Source of the DNA: Leishmania infantum JPCM5
Lineage: Eukaryota > Euglenozoa > Kinetoplastea > Trypanosomatida > Trypanosomatidae
Length of the DNA stretch: 64,000 bases
Assembly: GCF_000002875.2 (NCBI RefSeq)
Contig: NC_009398.2
Location: 67,001-131,000, forward strand
Direction of reading: 5' to 3'
How positions within the stretch are numbered: the first letter of the stretch is position 1; each line of letters opens with the position of its first letter. Shown here in pieces: positions 1-9,484 of this stretch. A model generated the notes under the pieces. It was given only the letters and a program-made list of their open reading frames with translations. It was not told the origin of the DNA and did no database searches. A program made the position numbers and the translations under genes.

Positions 1-2
1 AA

Positions 3-3000
3 CATGTCGACCATGTTGCTAACTATGAGGCAGCCGTGCTGCACCTGCGCCGTGCCATGCTATACCTCGAGGAGACGTACTCGCTCATCGACGGTGCGAT
101 GCTGACTGGAGACGACGGGGAGCCGTCAAAGGCAATGCAAGCGTCAGCTGCGACAGGAGATAGCCGCTTCCCGCCTGCCGGGCAAGGCACTACTTCGGCT
201 GCGACAGCGGGAGCAGTAGCCGGGTCGTCAAAGAACGTGAGCGCTGCCGGTCGTAGCGTGTTTGCCTACAAGTTCGCCATGGCCCTCCTCCGCGCCGCCT
301 TGTACCTCTGCAGCCAGCTGGCCGAGGAACTCATCTACGCGAACCCAGCCGACACCGTGCTCATTGAGGATACGCTGTCCATGATGATGGACACCAGCAT
401 CGCCTCGGTGAAGCTGCATCACTTCTGCGCCGTGCTGCAAGAGGTGCTTGGCGAAGGCGATCGGCATGAGCAGGTGCTGACCAAGCTGCGCACGCGGCTG
501 TCCAGTGGCGGGGCAACAGCTGAGGGCTTCAGTCCGAAGAGTGGCCGCACCGTATCGCAGCCGGGTGTTTCCGACGATAGTACGGTCAGCTTTTCTCCCA
601 ACAGGCCCGTGGCCGAGGCTGGCGCAGGTGGTGCTGCGGCAGCGTCGGCTTCCTCTGTCACTGCTCCGCGAGGCGGCACAACGGCCTACCAGCACCCCGT
701 GCAGTTCTTCATATCCATTGTGCAGCGCCAGCAGAAGCACCTCTTCCACTCCAGCGCTGCCGGCCTCCTGCGAGAGGCGAGTGGGTGGTTGTGGAAGGCA
801 CAGACAGACGCAGCGCGCGGTCTGAAGGAGCGACATCGGCAACAGGAGCAGCGGCGGAAGCTGAGCATCGCAGCAGCTGGAGGGGCGGACGCTGGGGAAG
901 GCACAGCGGCAGAGCTGCTGAGCGGGAGCGACATCTGCGGGCGCAGGCTGTCGCAAAACTCGTACCTCGGCGTCAGCATCAGCGGCGACGGCGGTTTCAT
1001 CGGCAACGCGAACGACTCCTTTCTCCAGGAGTGCTCCTTCACACAGGTGAATGCGCTCGTCGTCGGCGGGCGGCGACAGTCGTCTGCGGGCTCACCGACG
1101 AGCGGCGACGGCGACGGTGTGGGTGTGGCAGCCAGCGGCAGCGCCACGGTACGCAGTGATGACACCCCGACAGAGGAGAATCGCCAGGCTGTCGGCATCA
1201 TCCCCGACGCCTACGTGTCAAGGCTGCTGGATGCCCTCAACACCCCGGAGTCGCCCTTCCCCACCAGCGCCGAGTTCCGGGTCGGCACTTTGGACATGGA
1301 TGCGGTGCTCGTGTCCAGCTGTCTGCAGATCCGCATCCACAGCTCCTCCCTGCTCAACCAGCTGTTCACGCGCGCTGAAGTCGAGTCGGCCGTGATGGCG
1401 CAGGCATGCTCTCTCAATACCTTCGCCCTGCGACTGTGCACCGAGTGTGTTGGAACGCTCGAGCACGTGGTTGGCTCCTATTGGGGCGGCATCGCGACTG
1501 CGCTGCACTCGGGCGTCTTCGACTTCGTTCCTGAGCTGGGCTCGCCGCTGCACACTATCTTGACCCAGCTCTTGGGCAACACGGCGGCCCAGGCAGCGGC
1601 AGGCACCGGTGGTGTCGCGGCGGCCGGCAGCGGCGGCGACGGGTTGCAGCGCTCGCCGTCGACTATCCTCAGTGGCACACACTCACGCTCGCTAAGTCGT
1701 GTAGGAGAGATGGATGACAACGCCCACGTCTCCGATGGCGGCGCCGCCGTGACGGGCACAGCAAACCACGGCGCGCCCGCGGCGGACACGCGAGGGAGAG
1801 CGGCAGGCGCCGGCGTCGGGCCCGGTTCCATCGAGCAGCTGCCGCGCATACGCTTCGTACCAACGTTGCCGCATGTTTTTCACCCCGCTGCAGCCGACGC
1901 GGCTAATGAAAGTGCAACACAGCAGTCTACTCGCCCGAAGCGCCTGCGCGACATCTCGGTGCAGGCGGTTCATGACATGATCAGCACCGCTGCAGCCACG
2001 CTGCAGGCTCTCTTCTTGGCCTTCATAAACAGGAGCGTCGTGGACGGCTTCGTGAGCGCCCTGGCGCAGTATCGGGCGAGTGATCTGAGACGCTACGGCC
2101 GCTCCGAGCGTGTCGAGCTGCACGCGGCCGTCCTCTACGAGGTCATTCTTAGCCAGTGGGAGCGCATGATGAACCTCGTGAGTGACGCGATGCTGCGGCT
2201 AAAGATCGTCATTGGCGAGTCCAGCAGCTCCGCCACCATCACGTCGGAGGCGCAGGTAGAGGAAGTCGGTGACCTGCTGCAGGAGCTGGAGCTTTTGCGC
2301 TCCACGTGCCTGCGCTGCTACCTGCATGGCATCGGCGTGCTCAGTAAGGCGTACCTGACGGCGCTCCCGCTGCTGCAGCGGCACACCGACAAGTCGCTCG
2401 ACGCGCGCGTCCGCTCCCGGCTCAGTCGCGACTCTGTCTCTTCCCACGCGGTCCACAAGCTGCTCAACGTCTTGTCGGTCGTCATGGATCGCTGCGTCCC
2501 CTTCTTCGCGCGCGATACGGAGGTCTACGAAAGCGTGGACCTGTTCGCCATCAAGTCGGGGAGCCTGCGCGACGACGCCGTCGAGGACGCGGTGGCGGGC
2601 GAAAGAGGAGGCAGTGACGCTGGCACACGCAGTGCTGCGTCGCGTCGTCGTCGGCTTCTGCTCCAGCGCCCAGAGAATGATCTCTCCGGTAGGGGAAGGT
2701 GCGGCGACAGGTCGGGCACGGAGCGTCACGGACGAGGGTCAGAGTCCTGCGCCCCGGCCGCTCTCGGAGATGGCACCGATGCCGTCGTGGACCCCATTTC
2801 CGAGCTCATCGCGCAGTTCCACAGAAAGCTAGTGATGGAGAGCCTACAGGACCACGAGGAACTGGTACTCGCTCTCCTCTCGCACCTCCTGCTCGCCTTC
2901 GTTGACATGTTGCAGCTGAAGTGCCGTACAGCCACGACAGACGTCACCCTGCACCCCGCCGAGCGCGAGCGGTGCGTCGTCGAGTGCATGGCCGACACGC

Positions 3001-4643
3001 TGTGCCTCGCCACAACGTTGACGCCTATTCTCACGGAGCACCTGCTGGCGCCCTGCTTCTTCGAGTTGATTGCGCGCCAGCTGCCGGAGCTGTGCGCGAC
3101 ACCAGTCGACGTCGCCGCGATGCTGCAGAGTAAGCAGCAACAGTATAGCCAAGTCTACCTGTCGGTGGTGGAAGAGCACTGCCAGCTTGCTGTGGACGCC
3201 ATGATGAACGCGTACCTGGCGCTGGCCCAGCAGCCGATCACGGACCTCGTCAGGCGACAGGGATTTGTGCAGCCGCTCTTCGACTGGCAACGCGTCTCTC
3301 CGCACACCACAGCGGCAGTGCGCCCGTACATCGCCGACGCGATTGCGTGCATCGCTCGCGCGCACGAGACGCTAAATGCGATTCGGCAGCCGGTTCTCGG
3401 CAGCGCCGCCACGCAGCGCCTTGTGGCGCACCTCGTGCGTACCTTCCTGACCTCCTTCACCAGCGACGTGAACGTCTTCGAGCTCTCTGTCGAATGCAGC
3501 TCCAGTTTCTTGGTGTACGGCCTGACACTGCTTGAGGCCGAGGCCGCCACGATCCTGAGCGTCGTGGACGCGGTTGTGGTGCACGTGAAGGCAAACCCCA
3601 CCACAAATGAGCTGCTACCGGAGCTGGCGGTGACGCGGGAAAACCTTGTCGCCGTCACGAAAACCTTGGAGAGCTACGCCACCTCCGTCGGCGAGGCGAT
3701 CGTTGCCGCACGCAACAGCGAGGGAGGTGGTGCGAGCGAAGCGGTCATCGCCCTCTCACTCCTGTCACGTGGCAAGCGACACGAGCGGCGCGACGGAATG
3801 GTGCAGGCAGCGATGCGCACACTGGAATACATGCTAGAGGCCATCAACACGGAGCTCGAGGAGTCGTCGCTGTCAAGCGCGGCGCTGCTGCAGCTGCGCA
3901 GTGCGGCAGAAAAGGGAGACGGTGCCGCGGGCAATGGCTTACGCAGCGCTGTGGCAGAGCGCATCGTGCAGCGCATCGAGCGACGCAAGGAGGGTTACGA
4001 GCTCCGCCGCGCTCGCGCTGCAGCGGCAGCAGAAGTGGAGCGCCAGCGGAAGAAGGCGTCGGTGTCTGCGGCTTCGCCCGAGGACGACAGTGGCCCTGCA
4101 GGCGGCTCAGACAGCGGCGCCGGTAGGGGCGGCCGACGCCAGCCGCTGCGTCGCCGTGCGGACGGGCCACAACCGGCGCCCACCTCAGCCGCTCTCGGCG
4201 ACGCGGAGAGCGCAGAGCACCTCACCCCACGCACCGTGCAGGAGAGCGAGAGAGAGTCGTTGAAAGCGGCAGAGGCGGCCAGCAATGTGTTCCGACTTGC
4301 GCAGGACCAGCGGCAGAAGCGCCGGGTGCGGCGCGTGAGTAAAGTCGACGCGGCCGACGGTAGAGGTGCAGACGGCGGCGCGGAAGCCGGCGAGGTGAGC
4401 GCGGGAACAGCCGAATCGGGGCCCACACCCGCAACGGTGCCGCCGCCGCTTTCGGTGCCGCTTGCGGGCTATGCGGCGGGCGGCAAAGATGACGAAGGCA
4501 GTGAAGGGGCTGAAGCGGTGCCGGCGCGTCATCGGGTGTCCCGGCACGCGCGTCGGCGCCTCGTCAGCGGCGACAATGACGGCGGGGTGCCGGAGCGGCA
4601 CGAGAGGCGCGCCAACCGCTTCCGGCGCGCCAATGTGCTGTGA
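3..4643 (+). CDS. SEC5: Exocyst complex subunit Sec5-like (EXOC2), 5' partial
   Basis: The frame is open to the left edge, so the start lies outside; 1546 residues are visible. The exocyst tethers secretory vesicles to the plasma membrane, which in trypanosomatids is concentrated at the flagellar pocket. The visible N-terminus (NYEAAVLHLRRAMLYLEE) is a helical rod of the type found in tethering subunits. The best family match is in nt 3190-3480. There a 'QQPITDLVRRQG..QPLFDW' stretch is followed by 'VRPYIADAIACIARAHETL' and an FELSVE..FLVYGLTLLEAEA helix, which parallels the C-terminal half of animal Sec5 (ADPIVGSLEPG..FDW, then V.NYLKEALV.I.AVHAEV). Any N-terminal TIG domain would be off the window. 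Two features differ from other Sec5 proteins: Gly/Ala-rich low-complexity inserts (about nt 500-680 and 1580-1850) and a basic, disordered C-terminal tail of about 250 residues (nt 3880-4640). Another rod-type tether such as Sec8 or Vps51 is less likely. Confidence 0.7.
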   Translation, partial: HVDHVANYEAAVLHLRRAMLYLEETYSLIDGAMLTGDDGEPSKAMQASAATGDSRFPPAGQGTTSAATAGAVAGSSKNVSAAGRSVFAYKFAMALLRAALYLCSQLAEELIYANPADTVLIEDTLSMMMDTSIASVKLHHFCAVLQEVLGEGDRHEQVLTKLRTRLSSGGATAEGFSPKSGRTVSQPGVSDDSTVSFSPNRPVAEAGAGGAAAASASSVTAPRGGTTAYQHPVQFFISIVQRQQKHLFHSSAAGLLREASGWLWKAQTDAARGLKERHRQQEQRRKLSIAAAGGADAGEGTAAELLSGSDICGRRLSQNSYLGVSISGDGGFIGNANDSFLQECSFTQVNALVVGGRRQSSAGSPTSGDGDGVGVAASGSATVRSDDTPTEENRQAVGIIPDAYVSRLLDALNTPESPFPTSAEFRVGTLDMDAVLVSSCLQIRIHSSSLLNQLFTRAEVESAVMAQACSLNTFALRLCTECVGTLEHVVGSYWGGIATALHSGVFDFVPELGSPLHTILTQLLGNTAAQAAAGTGGVAAAGSGGDGLQRSPSTILSGTHSRSLSRVGEMDDNAHVSDGGAAVTGTANHGAPAADTRGRAAGAGVGPGSIEQLPRIRFVPTLPHVFHPAAADAANESATQQSTRPKRLRDISVQAVHDMISTAAATLQALFLAFINRSVVDGFVSALAQYRASDLRRYGRSERVELHAAVLYEVILSQWERMMNLVSDAMLRLKIVIGESSSSATITSEAQVEEVGDLLQELELLRSTCLRCYLHGIGVLSKAYLTALPLLQRHTDKSLDARVRSRLSRDSVSSHAVHKLLNVLSVVMDRCVPFFARDTEVYESVDLFAIKSGSLRDDAVEDAVAGERGGSDAGTRSAASRRRRLLLQRPENDLSGRGRCGDRSGTERHGRGSESCAPAALGDGTDAVVDPISELIAQFHRKLVMESLQDHEELVLALLSHLLLAFVDMLQLKCRTATTDVTLHPAERERCVVECMADTLCLATTLTPILTEHLLAPCFFELIARQLPELCATPVDVAAMLQSKQQQYSQVYLSVVEEHCQLAVDAMMNAYLALAQQPITDLVRRQGFVQPLFDWQRVSPHTTAAVRPYIADAIACIARAHETLNAIRQPVLGSAATQRLVAHLVRTFLTSFTSDVNVFELSVECSSSFLVYGLTLLEAEAATILSVVDAVVVHVKANPTTNELLPELAVTRENLVAVTKTLESYATSVGEAIVAARNSEGGGASEAVIALSLLSRGKRHERRDGMVQAAMRTLEYMLEAINTELEESSLSSAALLQLRSAAEKGDGAAGNGLRSAVAERIVQRIERRKEGYELRRARAAAAAEVERQRKKASVSAASPEDDSGPAGGSDSGAGRGGRRQPLRRRADGPQPAPTSAALGDAESAEHLTPRTVQESERESLKAAEAASNVFRLAQDQRQKRRVRRVSKVDAADGRGADGGAEAGEVSAGTAESGPTPATVPPPLSVPLAGYAAGGKDDEGSEGAEAVPARHRVSRHARRRLVSGDNDGGVPERHERRANRFRRANVL

Positions 4644-5616
4644 GGACGAGTGCACAGCGCCTCTCGGGCATTCTCAACGATGGAGAGCATGCGGCCAAGA
4701 GCGGAGGCGGAGAGTGGGTCTGCCGAGGGTGGGCTTCTACCCGTCCGGCCCCTTCTGTTGTGTACCCCTTGTGTGCGTGCGTGCGTGCGTATCAGTGGAT
4801 GTGCGAGTGAGGAGCGGCTCGTGGGATTTCGTCTGAGCTGCCGTGGCGCCGTATCGCCGCGTGCTCTGTGCTGTTCATCTGCAGCGCCTCTCCGCTTGAG
4901 TCGACAAGCACACGCACACACGCATCATAAGACGCTTCGCAGTGAGCGAGGTGCGAAGAGGTGGCGATGCTAGATGGATAGAAGACGCGGTCGCATGTAT
5001 TGAATGGCTGTGGTCGGTGCTTGTCTGTCTGTAGAGTCAGGAGGGCGCACCGGTGTAGTCACTGTCTATGCGCGGGTGTGCGTGTGCAGTTGAAGGTCGC
5101 GCCTTCAAGGAACTAAGAGTCCCCCATGTCCTCTTCCATAGCCCATGCCGTAGGCACATACGCGCGCGCACACACACTGGGAGGGAGAGAGGTATACAGT
5201 TTTTCAGGCCGGAAGATCTGGCAAGAGGGCGAGATGAGGAGTGTACGAGAGAGGAGGCGGGCGGCGGAAAGAGACTCACTGCCGCCTTTGCCGTGTCTCG
5301 CTCTCTTGTGCCGCCCGCCCATCCCTCAACTCGCCACTGCCCCGACTCCCCTCGTCGCGCACCGCTCTCTGCGTGTACTTGCCTGTGCGTGCGTGCGTAT
5401 GTCTGTCTGTCTACCCCCGCCACCACTCGCCCGCACTCCCCCCTCCTGCGTCCCCTTTCCAACACATGCGCACGCGCGGCCGCCTCTTTTCTTTCCGCAC
5501 GTTGTCTGCTTTCTATGTGTGTCGTCACTGCAGGACTTTAAGTCTCCTGCCTCTCCCTCTACAGTCTGCACTCTCACTCGCTCGTAACGTGTTACCTCAC
5601 CACCTCAGCTCGCATC
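4644..5616. other. Spacer Sec5 - HIT
   Basis: This holds the 3' UTR of the upstream gene and the 5' region of the HIT gene. It has short GTGC-type repeats near 4770-4800, purine-rich blocks near 5185-5270, and pyrimidine-rich sequence from about 5290 to 5560. No coding sequence is supported. Confidence 0.6.
5543..5564 (+). promoter_or_regulatory. Candidate trans-splice acceptor for the HIT gene
   Basis: A pyrimidine tract (tctcctgcctctccctct) runs directly into ACAG, with AG at 5563-5564, 52 nt before the ATG. Another AG is at 5608. No ATG intervenes. Confidence 0.5.
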
Positions 5617-6045
5617 ATGGCCGCCAACTGCATCTTCTGCAAGATCATCAAGGGTGAGATCCCCTGCGCGAAGGTCGCCGAGACGTCCAAGGCGCTCGCC
5701 TTCATGGACATCAACCCCCTCTCGCGGGGACACGTACTCGTCATCCCGAAGGATCACGCAAGCTGCCTGCACGAGCTGGGCATGGAGGACGCCGCGGATG
5801 TGGGTGTGCTGCTTGCCAAGGTCAGCCGTGCGGTCGCTGGGCCGGATGGCTCCATGCAGTACAACGTCCTTCAGAACAACGGCAGTCTAGCTCACCAGGA
5901 GGTGCCGCACGTCCACTTCCACATCATCCCGAAGACGGATGAGAAGACGGGGCTGAAAATCGGCTGGGACACAGTCAAGGTAGCGTCGGACGAACTCGCC
6001 GAGGACGCGAAGCAGTACAGCGAGGCGGTCGCGAAGATTCAGTAG
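5617..6045 (+). CDS. HIT family (HINT-type) nucleotide phosphoramidase
   Basis: This 142-residue protein has the compact size of the HINT/PKCI branch of the histidine-triad superfamily, which hydrolyses adenosine phosphoramidates and acyl-AMP. It starts with the family's 'CIFCKIIKGEIPCAKV' segment and continues with 'AFMDINPLSRGHVLVIPK' and 'NNGSLAHQEVPHVHFHIIPK'. The triad His-x-His-x-His is H98, H100 and H102, and an upstream Asn/Gly pair (NNG) that helps shape the nucleotide pocket is retained. There is no targeting signal, so it is probably cytosolic. The start is the first ATG after the splice-acceptor candidate, and the Met-Ala-Ala start fits the family length. The C-terminus lacks the usual Trp-Pro-Pro-Gly ending of animal HINT1, as is common in protists. 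Substrate preference cannot be read from sequence. Confidence 0.95.
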   Translation: MAANCIFCKIIKGEIPCAKVAETSKALAFMDINPLSRGHVLVIPKDHASCLHELGMEDAADVGVLLAKVSRAVAGPDGSMQYNVLQNNGSLAHQEVPHVHFHIIPKTDEKTGLKIGWDTVKVASDELAEDAKQYSEAVAKIQ

Positions 6046-6699
6046 CGGCCAGGAACGCGACAAGAAGACAATGTGAACCATGTCGGTGCAGCGGCGCTGT
6101 CTTTCTCCTTCTCCCGCAACGCATATCCTTCAGCCCCCATCTACCCACACGCACACACACGGCCTTCACAACTTCGCATCCCCCGCGTAAGAGCACGTGT
6201 GCGTCGCTGTTTCTTCTTTTCTCTGTATGTGCGCCATCGAAGGCGCTCAGGTATGCTGAGGCTCTCCTGTCTTCCGTTTTTGTCGCTCCCACCTCCCCCC
6301 CCCAACCCCTCCGCCTACCGTCCTGTGGTGTTGTCTGTAAGCGTGCGGTCGTCATGGATGGCGGTCCGCCCCTCCTCCATCCTGCCCCGCAGTTCTGGCC
6401 CTCCCCTTTCTACATCGCGGTCAAAAATGCAGAAGGGCACGTGCCGCGTCTCACGGTCCTCTGCCCCACCAATCACACAAACGATCAAACCTCCAAACCT
6501 CCAACCTCCCCCTCCTCTCTCTCAGGATGATCGCTTCATCTCCCGATTACACGCCCACACCCACACAACCAGCAGCTGCACGTACACACCAATTCCTGCC
6601 GTGTCTCCTCGTGAGCGTCGACCCGCCTCTCTCCTCCCCCTATTCTCCGACCCCACGAGGGATTGCGACGCAGCCCTTCAGCCGGCCAACAAAGAGGCA
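6046..6699. other. Spacer HIT - TRAP-gamma
   Basis: Pyrimidine-rich sequence with C runs near 6293-6305. Two good acceptor candidates are present, at 6524-6525 and 6658-6659. The upstream one would leave an out-of-frame ATG at 6527. No coding sequence is supported. Confidence 0.55.
6621..6659 (+). promoter_or_regulatory. Candidate trans-splice acceptor for TRAP-gamma
   Basis: A long C/T tract from 6621 to 6654 is followed by AG at 6658-6659. This gives a leader of about 40 nt in which 6700 is the first ATG. A competing acceptor is at 6524-6525. Confidence 0.5.
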
Positions 6700-7218
6700 A
6701 TGGCACCTAAGGCGCACAGCGACGAGGCCCTCCTCGACGCCTGCATCAACGCGAACCGTCTCGAGTACCCGGAGCAGTCGCTGATCTTTGTGGCGCTTAT
6801 CGCCTCCTTTCAGCCCGTGTACTTCTCGCACGCCATCAACGGCTTCGACTGGCGCCATGTTCCGAACCTCGTCCTGTACATCGTTATCACGGGCTTTACG
6901 ACGTACATGTTACGTCAGGCGTACGTTGTGATGGTGCAGAGCGAGTTCTGGGGCCGTCAGCGCCACTTCGCCGAGGTCTCGGACGAGAAAGCCAAGGCGC
7001 TGCGTCGTCTGCGCCTGCAGGTAGCGGTGGGATACAGTCTGTTCTTCCTGAACAGTGTCTTCTTTGTGGTGAGCACCTGCTTGATGGCGTACATCTTCCG
7101 CCACAGCGACCCCCGCGCCAGCTACATCCTTTCGCCGACGCTGACGGCGGCCCTGCTGTGGCTGATTGCGCAGAAAAACGAGGAGAGCCGCCAGCGCCGC
7201 ATGCGCCTCCACAAGTAA
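6700..7218 (+). CDS. Translocon-associated protein subunit gamma (TRAP-gamma/SSR3-like)
   Basis: This 172-residue membrane protein has two pairs of hydrophobic segments, around residues 25-45 and 50-70 and then 105-130 and 140-158. A charged cytosolic stretch of about 35 residues lies between the pairs (GRQRHFAEVSDEKAKALRRL). This is the topology and length of the gamma subunit of the translocon-associated protein complex, which sits beside Sec61 in the ER membrane and assists insertion of some signal sequences. The second half is the best match: a 'SLFFLNSVFFVVSTCLMAYIF' helix, then 'SDPRASYILSPTLTAALLWLIA', which parallels '[20 protein letters not shown]' of animal SSR3. No N-terminal signal peptide is expected or seen. 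The start is the first ATG after the nearer acceptor, and the in-frame upstream sequence is pyrimidine-rich leader rather than protein-like. Confidence 0.8.
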   Translation: MAPKAHSDEALLDACINANRLEYPEQSLIFVALIASFQPVYFSHAINGFDWRHVPNLVLYIVITGFTTYMLRQAYVVMVQSEFWGRQRHFAEVSDEKAKALRRLRLQVAVGYSLFFLNSVFFVVSTCLMAYIFRHSDPRASYILSPTLTAALLWLIAQKNEESRQRRMRLHK

Positions 7219-9484
7219 GTAAATGCGAAAAATGGAAGGCGAGATGAGCGAGTCTGGGGCAGGCAGTGAGACGCATGCGGCGCTATCTGCGGGTTACTGA
7301 TTGCGAGGACGAGGATACTTGGGGACGGCGGTTGAGGGTGTACGTGCACTCACCCACGCACGCACGCGGAAAAAAAAGCAAAGGACAGCAGATCGCAGCA
7401 CCGTGCGCCGTTCAGCTGCAACGCCTTGCCTGGCTTCGCTTTGGGGTGATCGCTCCTCTACGCATGTGCGCGCTGTAGTGCGCTAACTTTCACCATCCGT
7501 CTTCTCCCCCTTCCGCGATGTCCTTCGCATCGCCCCACCCACCCTCCCCTCTTGGCCACTCCGTCCTAGCCAGCGCTCTTCCGCTCGGGGGGCGGGCAGC
7601 GAGGGGCGGATGCAAGACTTGGAGAGCATTCTCGTCACCTCGTGATGGCTGGCTTTGGCAGCCCTTGCTCTTCCCTCTTTTTGCCTGTCGCCTCTACCGT
7701 CTCGTGGTCGCCTTGTTGTGCAAGTTGCTTCTCTCTGCCATTCCCTCATCGGCATCATGGATGCCACCCGTCAGCGCTGCAGCCCTCGCGTGCCTGCGTC
7801 GACTTCGATGGGCGTCATTCGGGTTTGATGGCGTTGAGGGGAGCGGAGGGCGGAGGGGAAGGGGACGTGAATACGGGTCGGCAAAGTACGAGAGGCCCTG
7901 TGTGAACGTCCCCACCCACCCAGCAAGAGGCACTGCCACAATCGCACCAAGCATGCAAACGCATGCACGCACGCACGTACGCTCGCCACCACCGCCTTCT
8001 CCTTGTCTCTCTCTCTCCCGATCTCCTTACCTCCCACGTCGCAGCTAACTGGGCTCTTGTTTTATGTATTAGCTGCTGGTTTCGCGGTCGAGGGTCGGGG
8101 GTGAGGTCTCTCTCCTGTTCATTGCCCTTTGCCTAGCGGTGCCTTCCTGGCCGTCTGTGCTGTTGAGAGGTCAGTTGACCTTGGCCCGACTTCCCCGTGT
8201 CCATATCGGTCGGGTATGCATGTGTCTGTGTGCCGTGGCGTGGCTGCACACGGTCGTGTGTGTGCGTGCATTATTTGCGGCTGTTCGTCTTCGCCGTCTT
8301 ATCTTTGTTTTGAGGGAGGGGCGTTTCCCTCCCTCCCTCCCCCTCATTGATGGTGATTGCGGAGAGCGATGCCCTTAACGCGGTGTGGGATGGAACATCG
8401 TGTCGGCATTCCCTCTTCTCCGTGACGTGGGTAGTGCGACGGCCCTTAATACGCGTTTGTGCCCATGCGCGTGCGTCTGTATGCTCTCTGTATCCCATGC
8501 ATCACTGGTGAAGGTGCATTAGAAGTAGTCGATAACGCCGTGTGGATGAGGGGGTGGGTCGCGGAGGGATCCGACCAGAAAACACGAAGGGCGCACCAGT
8601 GGAAATGGCGCATCCCGGGCAGCAAGAGGGACGGTGGGGACATTGGGGACGGTGATGGGTGCGCTCGGGCTCGGCTCGCCGTGTCGTGCTGTTCGTGACA
8701 GTCGGCACCAGCTTGCCCGGTCATGCGGTGGGCCCACCTGCCTCTCTCTTCTACTCGCCGCATTCACTGGCCATCTCGCCAGGTGTGTTTTCTCCCGTGT
8801 GTGTGCAAGCCATGATCACCTGCTCGTGACTCAGCGGTGGGGCTCAGCCTCTCTGCTCTCCTGCCCTTCCTCTCTCAGTTCGTTGTTCTCCGTCAGAGTA
8901 AGACCGCGGAGGAGCTGCAGCGTAAGCGTCCTCCGGTGACTTTGCGAAAGGGAAGGTGTGGTGTGCCGGTCCTCATCGCCCTCATCACCTGCCCCTCCCC
9001 TTCTCTCATTGCGCCTCTCTCTCGCGCCCCGGTCGCTGCCTCTCGTCCTCTGTAGGTACTTCTGTCAAAACACAAGGACAGCTTGCCGGGTCGCTCCCCC
9101 TCTCCCCTCCACACAGTCGGCCACCACCACCACCCCGTACGTGTGTGTGCGTGTGTCTATCGCCATCTCTCCTGGCCCCTTGCTCTCGCCGTTTTACGTG
9201 TACCAACCGCTGCCGGCGCACACTGCTCTCCTAACCTCCCCACCCACTCCCCCTCCTCCCTCCCACGATCACACGCGTTGACTCGCGCACACGCGTGAGC
9301 ACGCACTTGTGTGCTGCTCACTGTGGTGGTGGTGGCCCTATCTGCCGCCCTTGACACCCCGCCCACTATTCTGCATCCCGCTCCGGGGCACACATCGTGA
9401 GAGTTAGTAGCACCTGTGCACTCGCTCTCGCTGTCGCACTACGCTTCGCGTCTCTCTCAAAGACGGCGTGCCTGTCTGTCAGCC
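7219..9484. other. Long spacer TRAP-gamma - VIT/vWA gene
   Basis: This 2.3-kb stretch alternates GC-rich sequence with pyrimidine-rich blocks (around 7500-7560, 7960-8040, 8315-8345 and 8990-9270). The open frames inside it have no protein-like composition or recognisable motif. It is probably 3' UTR and intergenic sequence. No SIDER2-like match was found here. Confidence 0.55.
9225..9299 (+). promoter_or_regulatory. Candidate trans-splice acceptor for the VIT/vWA gene
   Basis: A dense C/T tract at 9225-9266 is followed by the first AG at 9298-9299. No ATG occurs between that AG and 9485. The leader would be about 185 nt. Confidence 0.35.

Noticed and set aside
7518..8048. Open frame of 176 codons in the TRAP-gamma - VIT/vWA spacer
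   Set aside because: Composition is Ser/Pro/Leu from pyrimidine-rich DNA, and a second frame is open over part of it. No recognisable domain.
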